DNA of 64,000 nucleotides, taken from NCBI GenBank assembly GCA_963837265.1, contig CAWIMQ010000006.1, forward strand, positions 434,001-498,000, given 5' to 3'. This DNA is from DATBLE01 sp963837265 (lineage in GTDB: Bacteria; Actinomycetota; Thermoleophilia; Gaiellales; Gaiellaceae). The position numbers were made by a program, and so were the translations under genes. Below the pieces are notes generated by a model, which ran no database searches, was not told the origin of the DNA, and worked only from the letters and a program-made list of their open reading frames with translations. Of the stretch, positions 41,125-51,690 are shown piece by piece (position 1 is the stretch's first letter; each line of letters starts with the position of its first letter).

Positions 41125-41374
41125 GCGCCTCGGCCTCTCGCTGCTCGAGCCGGCCGTAGTAGTCCGGCTGACCCCGGAGGCGGGAGACCGCCGTCTTGAA
41201 TGCCTTCAGCTCGTCCTCGTCGGTGAGGTCGGCCGGATCGTGCCGCAGCTGTCGCAGCTCGAGCAGGATGCCGGCCCGGAGCTCGTCGGGATCGAACTCG
41301 ACGCTCGTCCAGTCCACCCCGAGCGCCACCCCGATGCGCCTGGCCTCCTCGCCCGAGACCTCGATCTCCACCAT
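41102..41374 (-). CDS. DUF5661-like small protein
   Basis: A 90-aa helical protein. IGVALGVDWTSVEFDPDELRAGILLEL and PDYYGRLEQREAEARAY resemble the DUF5661 pattern; function unknown. The ATG at 41374 has an AAAGG 7 nt upstream. It lies between the ACP and the acetate transporter, overlapping the latter by 23 bp. Confidence 0.65.
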   Translation of the reverse strand: MVEIEVSGEEARRIGVALGVDWTSVEFDPDELRAGILLELRQLRHDPADLTDEDELKAFKTAVSRLRGQPDYYGRLEQREAEARAYSESL

Positions 41375-41389
41375 GTGCCCGCCTTTCCG

Positions 41390-41647
41390 CTACGCGGCCG
41401 TCGCCGCGAGCTGGTTGCCGATGTACTCGACGAGCAGGTCGACCGTGCCGAGCCTGCCGTACTCGCTTTCCGGGATGTCGACGTGGAGCTGCTCGTGCAT
41501 CGCGATGATGAAGTTGAGGAGATCCATCGAGTCAACGTCGAACTGGTCGCGGAAGCTGACGTCGTCCTTGACGGTCGCGGGGTCGATCTCGGGGGCGACC
41601 TCGCACAGGCAGCTCACGATCGTGTCTCTGATCTCTTGACGGGTCAT
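41390..41647 (-). CDS. Acyl carrier protein (phosphopantetheine-binding)
   Basis: An 85-aa stand-alone carrier protein. DQFDVDSMDLLNFIIAMHEQL holds the serine (in DSM) that takes the 4'-phosphopantetheine arm. It is acidic and helical with normal ACP length. The ATG at 41647 overlaps the E2 stop as ATGA. No fatty-acid or polyketide genes are near; it sits among acetyl-CoA-forming enzymes, so it may carry acetyl or another short acyl group made by them. Confidence 0.88.
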   Translation of the reverse strand: MTRQEIRDTIVSCLCEVAPEIDPATVKDDVSFRDQFDVDSMDLLNFIIAMHEQLHVDIPESEYGRLGTVDLLVEYIGNQLAATAA

Positions 41648-42972
41648 AGGGCATCAGGCTCCTGGAGTCGCTGGTCGATTGCTGCGAGAAATGCGCTGCC
41701 GACGTGGCCGTCGGCGACGCGGTGGTCGACGGAGACGGTCGCCGTCAGAATCGGACAGACGAGGAGCTGCCCGCTCGAGACCCACGGCCGGTCGACCGCC
41801 CGGCCGAAGCCGACGATCGCGACCTGCGGCGGCACGATGATCGGGAAGATCGCCTCCACCCCGCGCTCCCCGATGCTCGTCACCGTGATCGTGGGGTCCG
41901 ACATCTCGGCGCCGCGCAGGGAGAAGGAGCGGGCCCGGGCGACCAGGTCGCGGAAGCGCCGCATCAGCTCGTCGAGCGTGAGCGTGTCGGTGTCGTGGAT
42001 GGCCGGTGCGACCAGGCCCCCGCCCCGGAGGAAGATCGCGTTGCCGACGTGGATCCGGTCGCTCCGCACGACCTGATCGCCCTCCCACCGCGCGTTCAGC
42101 TCCGGAAACTCGCGCAGGGCGAGGGCGACCGCCTTCACGAGCAGGACGCCGTGCAGCAGGCGGTCGGGCACCGAGCGGCGCGTGTTCTCGGCCGCGAGCC
42201 AGGCGACCGAGGGGCTCAGGTCGATGTGCGTGCTCAGGTAGACGTGCGGGACCTCCCGCTTCGAGCGGCTCATCGCGGCCGCGATCGCCCGGCGCATCGC
42301 CGCCTGCGGGTCGTCCGCCGGCGCGGTTGCGGGCGGCGGGACCGGCGCGGGCGCGGCGGCCGCCGGCGGGGCGGGCGGGACCGGCGCGGGCGCGGCGGCC
42401 GCCGGCGGGGCGGGAGCGGGAGGCGGCGCGGCGGGAGCGGGAGGCGGCGGGGCGGCGGACGGCGCGGCGCTCTTCGCGGCCTCGACGTCCTTCCGCTGGA
42501 TCCGCCCGCCCGGGCCCGAGCCCTCGACCGTCGCGAGGTCGACGCCGAGCTCGACCGCGAGGTGCTTCGCCGAGGGGGAGACGAGCAGGCGGTGCCCGTT
42601 CCCGGTCGAGACGGCGGGGACGGCCACGGCGGCGGCAGCCGGGATCGGCTCGGGAACGGCCGGGATCGGCTCGGAAACGGGCTGGTCGGGCGACGGGGCG
42701 GGCTCGGCCGGCTTCGAGGTCGCGGCGGGAGCCGCACCCTCCTCGCCGATGATCGCGAGCACGGTCCCGGTCGGGACCTCGGTGCCCGGCTCGACGACGA
42801 GCTCCTGGACCACTCCGCCGACGAAGACCTCGACCTCGATGTCCGCCTTGTCTGTGTGGACGATCGCGACGATGTCTCCTCGCGCGACGGTGTCGCCCGG
42901 CTCGACGCACCACGACATCAGCGTGCCGGCGCTCATGTCGGCTCCCAGCGCGGGCATCACGAACTCGGCCAT
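41644..42972 (-). CDS. Dihydrolipoamide acyltransferase (E2) of 2-oxoacid dehydrogenase complex
   Basis: A 442-aa E2. The lipoyl domain (1-80) has its lysine in HTDKADIEVEVF. A Pro/Ala linker is followed by a peripheral-subunit-binding domain (VSPSAKHLAVELGVDLATVEGSG) and a second, very Ala-Pro-rich linker. The catalytic domain contains the active-site His in VSVDHRVADG. In the complex it moves the acyl group from E1 to CoA. The second linker contains nearly identical APAPVPPAPPAAA repeats. Its stop overlaps the ACP start. Confidence 0.92.
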   Translation of the reverse strand: MAEFVMPALGADMSAGTLMSWCVEPGDTVARGDIVAIVHTDKADIEVEVFVGGVVQELVVEPGTEVPTGTVLAIIGEEGAAPAATSKPAEPAPSPDQPVSEPIPAVPEPIPAAAAVAVPAVSTGNGHRLLVSPSAKHLAVELGVDLATVEGSGPGGRIQRKDVEAAKSAAPSAAPPPPAPAAPPPAPAPPAAAAPAPVPPAPPAAAAPAPVPPPATAPADDPQAAMRRAIAAAMSRSKREVPHVYLSTHIDLSPSVAWLAAENTRRSVPDRLLHGVLLVKAVALALREFPELNARWEGDQVVRSDRIHVGNAIFLRGGGLVAPAIHDTDTLTLDELMRRFRDLVARARSFSLRGAEMSDPTITVTSIGERGVEAIFPIIVPPQVAIVGFGRAVDRPWVSSGQLLVCPILTATVSVDHRVADGHVGSAFLAAIDQRLQEPDAL

Positions 42973-42976
42973 CTGC

Positions 42977-43948
42977 CTACACCTCCATCTCGCGCACGGC
43001 GGCGACGATTCGCTCCACGTTGGGCAGCGCGGCGTCCTCGAGATGCTTCGCGTAGGGCATCGGGATCTCCGCGCTGCAGACGCGCTGTACCGGCCAGTCG
43101 AGCAGGTCGAACCCGCGCTCCATGATCTGCGCGCCGATCTCGCCGGCGAGGCCGCCGGTCCGCCAGCCCTCGTCGACGATCAGCGCCCGATGGGTCTTGG
43201 CGAGGGAGGCGAGCACGGTGTCCAGGTCGAGGGGCCGGAGCGATCTGAGGTCGATCACCTCCAGCTCGATTCCCTCTGCGGCCAGAAGCTCGGCTGCCTC
43301 CAGCGCCTTCCACAGCGAGGCGGAATACGTCACGACCGTGACGTCCTTCCCCTCCCGCCGCACCGCGGCCGTCCAGACGTCCGCGACGCCGTTCTCGTCG
43401 ACGTCTCCCTTGATCCCGTACAGGATCGCGTTCTCGAAGATGAACACCGGGTCCGGGTCCTCGATCGCGGCCAGCACCATCGCCCGCCCGTCGGCGACCG
43501 TGGCCGGCGAGAGCGACTTGATCCCCGGCACATGGGCGTACCACGACTCGAGGCTGTGCGCGTGCTGCGCGCCCATCTGCCGGCCGCCGCCGGTCGCCAT
43601 GCGGACGACGAGCGGAATGCTCAGCTGGCCGCCCGACATGTACCGCAGCGTGGCCGCGTTGTTCACGACCTGGTCGAGCGCGAGCATGCTGAAGTTGATC
43701 GTCATGATCTCCACGATCGGGCGCATGCCGTTGATCGCGGCGCCGATGCCGGCGCCCATGAAGGCGGACTCTGCGAGCGGCGCGTCGCGGATCCGCTCGG
43801 GCCCGAACTCCTCCAGCAGGCTCCCGCTGACGGCGAACGCGCCCCCGTAGCTGCCGACGTCCTCGCCCATCAGGAAGACGCGCTCGTCGCTTGCGAGCGC
43901 CTGGCGCATCCCGTCCCGGATCGCTTCTCTCTGGGTGATCGTGGTCAT
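42977..43948 (-). CDS. 2-oxoacid/acetoin dehydrogenase E1 beta subunit
   Basis: A 323-aa E1 beta subunit. Family segments are MGEDVGSYGGAFAVS, RIRDAPLAESAFMGAGIGAAINGMRPIVEIM, GGGRQMGAQHAHSLE and LRSLRPLDLDTV. It partners E1 alpha for TPP-dependent decarboxylation. The ATG at 43948 overlaps the E1 alpha stop as ATGA. Sequence by eye cannot separate pyruvate from acetoin or branched-chain acids. Confidence 0.92.
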   Translation of the reverse strand: MTTITQREAIRDGMRQALASDERVFLMGEDVGSYGGAFAVSGSLLEEFGPERIRDAPLAESAFMGAGIGAAINGMRPIVEIMTINFSMLALDQVVNNAATLRYMSGGQLSIPLVVRMATGGGRQMGAQHAHSLESWYAHVPGIKSLSPATVADGRAMVLAAIEDPDPVFIFENAILYGIKGDVDENGVADVWTAAVRREGKDVTVVTYSASLWKALEAAELLAAEGIELEVIDLRSLRPLDLDTVLASLAKTHRALIVDEGWRTGGLAGEIGAQIMERGFDLLDWPVQRVCSAEIPMPYAKHLEDAALPNVERIVAAVREMEV

Positions 43949-44936
43949 GGCGTGTACACGTCCTTCAGCAGGTCGTCGAGGGGCTCGACGGGGCCGGCGT
44001 CCGCGAAGGCGACCGCCTCGTCGATCTCGGTGGCCACGGTGGCCTCGATCTCCGCGAGGCCCGCGTCGTCGATGAGCCCGTGCTCGCGGAGCAGGACGAC
44101 GAAGAGGTCGATCGGGTCCTGCTTTCGCCACTCCTCGATCTCGCCCTTGGTCCGGTAGAGGTCCGGGTCGGCCATCGAGTGGGCGCGGAAGCGGAACGTC
44201 TTCAGCTCGACGAAGTGCGGACCGTTGCCGGCCCGAATCGCGTCGGCCGCGCGCCGGACGGCCTCCTCGACGGCGAGCACCTGCATCCCGTCGGCGACGT
44301 CCGCCGGCATTCCGTAGGTGGCGGCTCTGGCCGCGAGGTCGGTCCGGGCGTGCTCCTTCTCGATCGCGGTGCCCATCCCGTACAGGTTGTTCTCGCAGAT
44401 GAACAGCACAGGCAGGTGCCAGAGCGCGGCGAGGTTCATGCACTCGTGGAACTCGCCCTCGACGGCGGCCCCGTCGCCGAAGAAGCACGCGGTCACGCGC
44501 TCCTTCTTCTGGTAGGTGTCGGCGAGCGCCAACCCGAGCGCGATCGGAATCCCGGCGGCGACGACGCCGTTCCCGCCGTAGAACCTGCGCGAGACGTCGA
44601 AGAAGTGCATCGAGCCGCCCCGGCCGCGACTGCAGCCGGTCGACTTGCCGTACATCTCGGCCATCAGAGCCCTGGTCGGCAGCCCGCGCGCGACTGCGTG
44701 CCCGTGGTCACGGTAGGTGGAGACAACGGCATCGTCCGGGCCGAGCGACTCCATCGCCCCGACCGCGCAGGCCTCCTCGCCGATGTACAGGTGGAGGAAG
44801 CCGCGGATCTTGCCGAGGCTGTAGACCTCGGCCGCCTTCTCCTCGAACCGGCGAATGCGCAGCATCTCGTGGAGGAGGTGCAGCGCGTGCTCGCGGTCGA
44901 GCGCCGGTGGCTTCCGCTTCGGGGTGGTCGCGGTCT

Positions 44937-44940
<4 letters not shown>
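43945..44940 (-). CDS. 2-oxoacid/acetoin dehydrogenase E1 alpha subunit
   Basis: A 331-aa E1 alpha subunit. The TPP motif runs from FGDGAAVEGEFHECMN to ICENNLYGMG. Other segments are LHLYIGEEACAVGA, YRDHGHAVARG and GRGGSMHFFD; the last resembles pyruvate and acetoin dehydrogenases. The ATG at 44940 overlaps the acetyl-CoA synthetase stop. No E3 gene is in the operon, so a shared dihydrolipoamide dehydrogenase is presumed. Confidence 0.92.
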
Positions 44941-46700
<1,760 letters not shown>

Positions 46701-46777
46701 TCACCGATCGTCCGGCCGACGGCGGCCGCGGACATCGGCGGATGCTCTGTTTCGCGTTAGGGAGAATTACGTGGTCG

Positions 46778-46791
46778 ATACCGATCGGTAT
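46778..46791. promoter_or_regulatory. Palindromic operator ATACCGATCGGTAT
   Basis: A perfect 14-bp palindrome, flanked by GTC on the left and GAC on the right, so a 22-bp palindrome with one mismatched pair. It lies in the gap between the acsA start (46700) and the membrane protein stop (46795). The form suits a TetR-type dimer. The rest of 46701-46777 shows no gene. Confidence 0.65.
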
Positions 46792-46794
46792 TGA

Positions 46795-47301
46795 CTAGAA
46801 ATTCACGTTGAGCGAGGGCGCGTACCCGATGAATCCCAGGCCGAACCCCGCCAGCACCAGCAGCCATCCCAGCGCCCGCCGGGCCGCCGCCGCCGGCGGC
46901 ACGAGAGCCGCGACGAATGCGAGTGCCGCGCCGACGGAGGCGACCAGGAGCCCGAGCGCCTGGACGTCGAAGTGGCCGCCGGGCCCGGTGTCCTTCGCCC
47001 AGCTGGCGCAGGACAGCGCGAACGCACCGGCGGCGGCGAGGGCGACGAGGCCGAGCGTGCGGTCGGAGACGATGCCCCAGCCGACCTCGGCCGCGGCGAG
47101 CCCGGACGCCGCTGCCCCCACAGCCGCGAACCCCCAGACGGAGATCGGCGTGTCCCCGGCGGCGAAGGTGGTGATCCCGGCGAGAACCACGGCCGAGGCG
47201 GCAAGCGGTACCCACCCGGTGCGGCCCTCGGACACGCCCGCCCAGTACCAGCCGAGCGTGGCGGTGGCGAGGCCGAACACGAGCAACGACAGCTCCAGCA
47301 C
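46795..47301 (-). CDS. Membrane protein of unknown function
   Basis: A 168-aa protein with five or six hydrophobic helices and little else; it ends GFIGYAPSLNVNF. It lacks the NPAPLGL signature of the acetate transporter, so it is not a SatP paralogue. The GTG at 47301 has AAAGGAG 6 nt upstream. It lies just before the acsA operator in the same direction and may or may not be co-transcribed. Confidence 0.7.
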   Translation of the reverse strand: MLELSLLVFGLATATLGWYWAGVSEGRTGWVPLAASAVVLAGITTFAAGDTPISVWGFAAVGAAASGLAAAEVGWGIVSDRTLGLVALAAAGAFALSCASWAKDTGPGGHFDVQALGLLVASVGAALAFVAALVPPAAAARRALGWLLVLAGFGLGFIGYAPSLNVNF

Positions 47302-47500
47302 GAGCGCTCCTTTCTTCTCCGGTCTCCTCGTGCGCAGGCACGACCGGAGTCGCCTCCGGGGGCTGCCTGCGAACCCGCCGGATTGTGGCCTTCCGGTCGG
47401 ACGAAGCGAGCCTCGCCTGCGACCACCGGCCGCCCCCGGCCGCGGGTCGGCCGCAGCCGCGTCGTCGAGTCGCCGTGGCCGCGTCATTCGCCGCTACCCG

Positions 47501-47730
47501 GTGACCGCACGCCTGCTCGTGCTCCTCGCAGTGGTCGCGTTGAGCCTGCCGGGAGCGGCGTCGGCGAAGGGCTTTACGCGGGTGGTGCTGATCGGGGCGG
47601 ACGGCCACTGGGTCGAGGTGCACGCGAGGGAGTCCGTCATCGACGGGCTCCTGAGCTCTCGCGGGTCCCGAACGCCCGTCCACGGCGGCTACCTGCGGCT
47701 GTTCTTCGTCGGGCCCGGCGACTTCCCGAC
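47501..47730 (+). pseudogene. Truncated copy of the KGFTR-family exported protein
   Basis: From GTG 47501 the frame encodes a signal peptide and then KGFTRVVLIGADGHWVEVHARESVIDGLLSSRGSRTP..YLRLFFVGPGDFP. This is very close to the intact protein at 54477 (KGFTRAVLVGSDGRWVEVRASESV..). Similarity stops sharply at GDFP (about 47730), where the DNA becomes the reversed remains of a DUF2442 gene. The frame then runs on without homology to 48118. A rearrangement breakpoint therefore lies at about 47730. Confidence 0.7.
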
Positions 47731-47896
47731 CGCCGGAAGAGCTCCGGGTCCTCCCGCAAGGGTTCAAAGACCGGACCCAGAGTTCCTCCTCGAGATCGAC
47801 CTCCCGCTCGCTGCCGTCGTCGAAGGAAAGACGCAAGACGAAACCCTCGATGGGCTGTACCGAGCGAACACGCGCGATCTTCGTCTTCGTGCTCAT
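47731..47896 (-). pseudogene. DUF2442 gene remnant
   Basis: From ATG 47896 the minus strand reads IARVRSVQPIEGFVLRLSF, DDGSEREVDLEEELW, then one missing G near 47777 shifts the frame to GPVFEPLREDPELFRR. The usual C-terminus is absent because the gene is cut at about 47731. DUF2442 proteins usually pair with DUF4160 proteins in toxin-antitoxin-like modules; this one is dead. Confidence 0.65.
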
Positions 47897-48149
47897 GGCA
47901 GCGGTTCGATGGTAGCGAGCGGCTGGCGCGCTCTGGCTTTCTCCCAGTTCGCCTGCAGCTCGGCACGGTGCAGCGACGCCCACTCGCGCACGAGCCGGCC
48001 GCCCGAGGGGGAAGCTCGCCGAAGAGCGGCTCGAGCGTCGCGATCACGATCTGCGCCTGGTACTCGCCGTAGACCGCGTGGAAGTGGGGCGGCTCGTGGT
48101 CGCGGAAGTCCATCGTGATCACGACCTAGAACGCGCTGATGCGAGGCAC
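47893..48149 (-). pseudogene. DUF4160 gene remnant
   Basis: From GTG 48149 the minus strand reads MPRISAF, a stop (TAG, 48128-48126), then VVITMDFRDHEPPHFHA and YGEYQAQIVIATLEPLFGELPPR. A missing base near 48007 then shifts to GRLVREWASLHRAELQANW, and a TGA at 47893 overlaps the DUF2442 ATG. With the two lesions repaired it is a normal DUF4160 protein, so it is a recently inactivated partner of the DUF2442 remnant. Confidence 0.7.
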
Positions 48150-48271
48150 GGAGTCATCTTCACCAGCGCCGCGGACGCCGCTTGGTTCGACGGCGTCCTG
48201 GTGTCACCGACCGCGGATCGGTTCCCGTCCGGCGACGTGACGACCAGTGCTGAGAGTGCCGCGGGGCCTTC

Positions 48272-48628
48272 TCACCGCGCCTGTCCGATACCGCTTCGGA
48301 TTCGCTCGACGATCGGCCACGGAAACCGATGTCCTCGCGACCCTCGCCGCCCGGTATCGAGCAGGAAGCGGCCGAGCCGGTCCGCCTCGTCATCGTCAAG
48401 CGAGATGGCGGCCTGCGCCTCCCCGGTCGGGGCCCACACGCTGAACCGGACGTGCCGCTCCTCTTCCGCCGCGCCGACGTACCGGGAGACGCGGAGCGCG
48501 CCGTCACCTCGAATGAGCGGATGCGCGCGGAAGAACTCGACGAGCTTGCTGCGCTGAGTGGCGGCACACCACGGACAGAAGCGAAACGCTCCTTCGATCT
48601 CGCTTCCGCACTGACGACACTCACGCAT
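48272..48628 (-). CDS. Zinc-ribbon protein
   Basis: A 118-aa protein with an N-terminal zinc ribbon (CRQCGSEIEGAFRFCPWC, Cys4) and a C-terminal region of mixed beta strands (HVRFSVWAPTGEAQAAISL) and an acidic helix (DDDEADRLGRFLL). Function unknown; perhaps nucleic-acid or protein binding. The ATG at 48628 has GAGGAG 5 nt upstream. It lies between decayed genes and the propeller operon. Confidence 0.65.
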   Translation of the reverse strand: MRECRQCGSEIEGAFRFCPWCAATQRSKLVEFFRAHPLIRGDGALRVSRYVGAAEEERHVRFSVWAPTGEAQAAISLDDDEADRLGRFLLDTGRRGSRGHRFPWPIVERIRSGIGQAR

Positions 48629-48918
48629 CGGTGCTCCTCGGCTTGGAGAGGAGCCTAACACCGCGCCCACTTGCCTAACGTCGTGGCGGCTTGAACGACT
48701 GGCTACCGATTTGCCGGCCCTCCGCGTTTCGGATGCGACCTGGCACGATCGATTCGCACATTTCGGGACACGGTTCGGGACGCGGTTTGGCGCCGGACAA
48801 GACAACGCGGACAGCGATGTCGCGCGGAGTCGCCTCTGGTCGCCAGCAGTCACCTGAGGTCGCTGCAATGGGTCAGCGATCGGACCCGCCAGCGCTCCGT
48901 CAGCGTGCTATCGGGGGG
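48629..48918. other. Intergenic region without a gene
   Basis: A 290-bp gap. It contains short direct repeats (GGTTCGGGAC/GGTTTGGCGC-like near 48768-48795) and GTCGCCTCTGGTCG at 48829-48842, which recurs at 61528-61541. No supported coding frame or hairpin terminator is seen. Confidence 0.4.
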
Positions 48919-51690
48919 TCAGAAGACGAAGGCGAGGCCGCGCACGTCCTCATGGACGATCTTCCCGTGCTTGAGCAGGACGTGGAAGCGAGCGCCGACG
49001 CTGCTCGTCTCGCTGAACACCGCGGTGTCGCCGTGGATCCACACTCCGATCCGGCCGACGGGCGGCTTCGTGTCCGGCCCGGCGAGAAAGCTGATGGCGC
49101 TGCCGTACTGGCGGACGAGCTGCCGGCGGAGCACCGCGCCGGTCTGGCGGCGGAACTGCTGCATCTTCCGGGAGCGGACGAAGAGGGCGAGATCACGGGC
49201 TGCTGCCCGATCCTCGAAGTAGCGGTGGGCTCGCTGGGTGAACGCGACCTCGACGGCGCTGTGCGTCCCGTATCGGTCGTGCCAGCGGTGGCCGTAGACG
49301 CCCTGGATCTCGCAGCCGTCGTACGGCGGCTTCAGACCGACGACTTTCAGGGCGAGCGACGGCTGCCAGGCGAAATAGGAGCCGGCGCTGTCGGTGCGGC
49401 GGACGTTCTCGGTGAGGCGGAAGCAGTTGAAGCCGACGCGGAAGCCCGCCAGCAGCTTCCGGGTTCGGGCGTCGGGCTTCGAGCTATCGAAGACGACCAC
49501 GCCGTTCGCGCCGACCGTGACGTGCACGCCGCGCGCTGAGCCCTGCTGGATCCGTGTCCGCAGCGCTGACGGGGCAACCTTGGTCGCGCGTGGGCCGAAC
49601 AGGTTGGCCGGCGGCGTCTGGTGCTGCCCCCATTCCGGGTGCGGGGCGAGCACGCGCCCCTGGGAGTCGAGCGCGACCAGCCGGACCTTATTGACAGCGG
49701 GGTACGGGGGCGGAAACGCGAACAGGTTGTTCGTCACGCGCGCGGTTGCAACGCGCTTCCCGTTCCCGTCGATCAGCGCCATCGCCTTCGCCTGGTCGAC
49801 GGCGATCCCGTCGATGCGTTCGTAGTGCAGCGGCTGGCCGCGCCGGCCCGCGATCTGTCGGTCGTCGCTCTGGAGTGGGTAGGCGCCGACAACGGTCGGG
49901 CAGCCGAGCATCTCGAGCGTGCCGATCCGAGTCGTCTTGCCAGCGCCGTAGCAAGTGAAGTGGGCCGTCACCTGGACGCGGTAGAAGGCGCGTCCGCGGA
50001 GGGTTCCGAGCAGGAACAACGCGTAGGAGTGAGTGTGGAAGAACGGCTGGCGGCCGCGAGTCAGCACTCGCCGGCCGCGATTGCTCACCGTGTACCGCGG
50101 CGGGTTCGGGTGCGGAGCAGGAGCCGTCGTCGAGGGAGCGGTCGTCGTCGGCGGCGCTGCGGTCGGCGAGGCGGCCGGGAGGAGGTCGACGCTGGCGAGC
50201 AGGCTGCCGTCGGGGCCGAGCGCCTCGAGCGTGCGCGCCGTCTGGTCAGGCACGGCGGCCTGGTAGCTGAAGTCGCCGGAGTCGTCGATCGTGAGCGGCT
50301 GCTGGTTGCCGTCGAGGAGGAGCGCCACCACCGAGGCGACCCCGTCCGCGGCGTGGCCGGTCAGGTCGCTGCCGTCCCCATCGACGGTCAGCGGCTCCTC
50401 GTTCCCGCTCGCCTTCTGGTTGGTGCGGGCGGCGAGGCGCAGGTTCGGCGGGTCGGCCAGCGGCTGGAGGTTGTAGGGGACGCGGCCGATCACTCGCCCG
50501 GTGGCGAGCGAGAGGACGTCGCTCTTCATCCGGTTCGGGCCTACGACCAGCGGCTGTCCGATCCCGAACGGTTTCGAGACGACCGCGACCTCGCGGAAGA
50601 CGTTCGCGTACACCGCCTGGCGGTCGTAGCGGTGGAAGCGGCGGGTGCCGTCGAGGCCGTAGGCGGTGAGGCCACCGCCGTTCCACTGGAACGCGACCAG
50701 CGTGCTCGCGCTGATCGAGAAACCCGATGCCTTCGAGTCGATCACGCGGGCTTGCCAGCTTCGCGTGTCGACCAAGGCGAGCCCCATGCCTGTCGCCGTC
50801 TCTTTTCCTCCGGCGGTGACGGTGTTTGCACCGCCGAGGGCGAGCGTGTGTTCGTCGACCCATCCCAGCTGGCGAAACGAATTGCCGCGCGCGGTGGTGA
50901 GCGTCGGCGCGCCAGCGATCGTGTGCCGAGTGACCTGGAGCGTGTCGAGGTCGACCTCGGCAAGCGAGGCGCCGGCGGCGAAGAGGTAGGCGTGGTTTCC
51001 TTGCGCGTCGACGGCGAGCGCGGTGCTGCGCCGGTCCGGCGCGCGCCCGATGTCGATCGCCGTCTCGCGGAAGCGGCCGTCCACGCCGATCACGCCGATC
51101 CAAACCGGACCGTGTTTCAGCGTCCCGGCACCGAACAGGAGGACGAGCTTGTCACCGGCTTGGGCGCTTCCGAGCAGAGCACGCAGATCTCCCACCGGGA
51201 CGCGGCCAATTACCGTGCGTGCGAGCGGGTCGACCACAACGGCCTCCCGGCTGGCGACGATGCTCTTGTACTGGCCGCGGTTCCTCTGCACCAGCGCGAC
51301 CAACCGGTCGGCGGTCAGCCACCCGTCTGCCTTGATGAAGGCGCCCTCTCCGGCAGCTGCGACCGTGCCGAGCGCACGCAGACGCGGCAAGTCGACGAAA
51401 CGGAGCTCTGCGCTCGGCCAGGCAGAGAATGCGGCGCCGGTCCCGTCCGGGGAGCGCGACGGTGGCGCCGCGTCGGCGCCGAGGTCGAGCCGGGCATTCC
51501 CGACTGGGCGCAACGTGCGTGGGTCGATGCGGACAAGGAACGAGTGCCCGTTCGAACTCGGCCGCTCGATCGCGTAGGCTGCCGCCGCCACCTCGCGGTG
51601 CCCGGCGCCGGCGCCAAGCCCAACGAGGACGCCTGCAATCGCGCCGGCGAGCGCGCAGACGGCCGCGATCTTCGCGAGGCGACTGCTCAT
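48919..51690 (-). CDS. Large exported beta-propeller protein
   Basis: A 923-aa protein with an N-terminal membrane anchor or signal (about 7-28). A beta-propeller-like region (about 40-400) follows, with LVRIDPRTLRPVG, RFVDLPRLRALG, LALVDTRSWQARVIDSKA and YGLDGTRRFHRYDRQAVY. A Thr/Pro-rich linker (TAAPPTTTAPSTTAPAP) leads to a distinct C-terminal region with four cysteines. The first part is a paralogue of the protein at 60079. The ATG at 51690 overlaps the stop of the putative anti-sigma gene, so it is the third gene of an ECF sigma operon and probably an extracytoplasmic output or sensor. Confidence 0.75.
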   Translation of the reverse strand: MSSRLAKIAAVCALAGAIAGVLVGLGAGAGHREVAAAAYAIERPSSNGHSFLVRIDPRTLRPVGNARLDLGADAAPPSRSPDGTGAAFSAWPSAELRFVDLPRLRALGTVAAAGEGAFIKADGWLTADRLVALVQRNRGQYKSIVASREAVVVDPLARTVIGRVPVGDLRALLGSAQAGDKLVLLFGAGTLKHGPVWIGVIGVDGRFRETAIDIGRAPDRRSTALAVDAQGNHAYLFAAGASLAEVDLDTLQVTRHTIAGAPTLTTARGNSFRQLGWVDEHTLALGGANTVTAGGKETATGMGLALVDTRSWQARVIDSKASGFSISASTLVAFQWNGGGLTAYGLDGTRRFHRYDRQAVYANVFREVAVVSKPFGIGQPLVVGPNRMKSDVLSLATGRVIGRVPYNLQPLADPPNLRLAARTNQKASGNEEPLTVDGDGSDLTGHAADGVASVVALLLDGNQQPLTIDDSGDFSYQAAVPDQTARTLEALGPDGSLLASVDLLPAASPTAAPPTTTAPSTTAPAPHPNPPRYTVSNRGRRVLTRGRQPFFHTHSYALFLLGTLRGRAFYRVQVTAHFTCYGAGKTTRIGTLEMLGCPTVVGAYPLQSDDRQIAGRRGQPLHYERIDGIAVDQAKAMALIDGNGKRVATARVTNNLFAFPPPYPAVNKVRLVALDSQGRVLAPHPEWGQHQTPPANLFGPRATKVAPSALRTRIQQGSARGVHVTVGANGVVVFDSSKPDARTRKLLAGFRVGFNCFRLTENVRRTDSAGSYFAWQPSLALKVVGLKPPYDGCEIQGVYGHRWHDRYGTHSAVEVAFTQRAHRYFEDRAAARDLALFVRSRKMQQFRRQTGAVLRRQLVRQYGSAISFLAGPDTKPPVGRIGVWIHGDTAVFSETSSVGARFHVLLKHGKIVHEDVRGLAFVF

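Noticed and set aside
47731..48149. A working DUF4160-DUF2442 toxin-antitoxin-like module
   Set aside because: Both genes carry disabling lesions (stop codon, missing bases, lost C-terminus).
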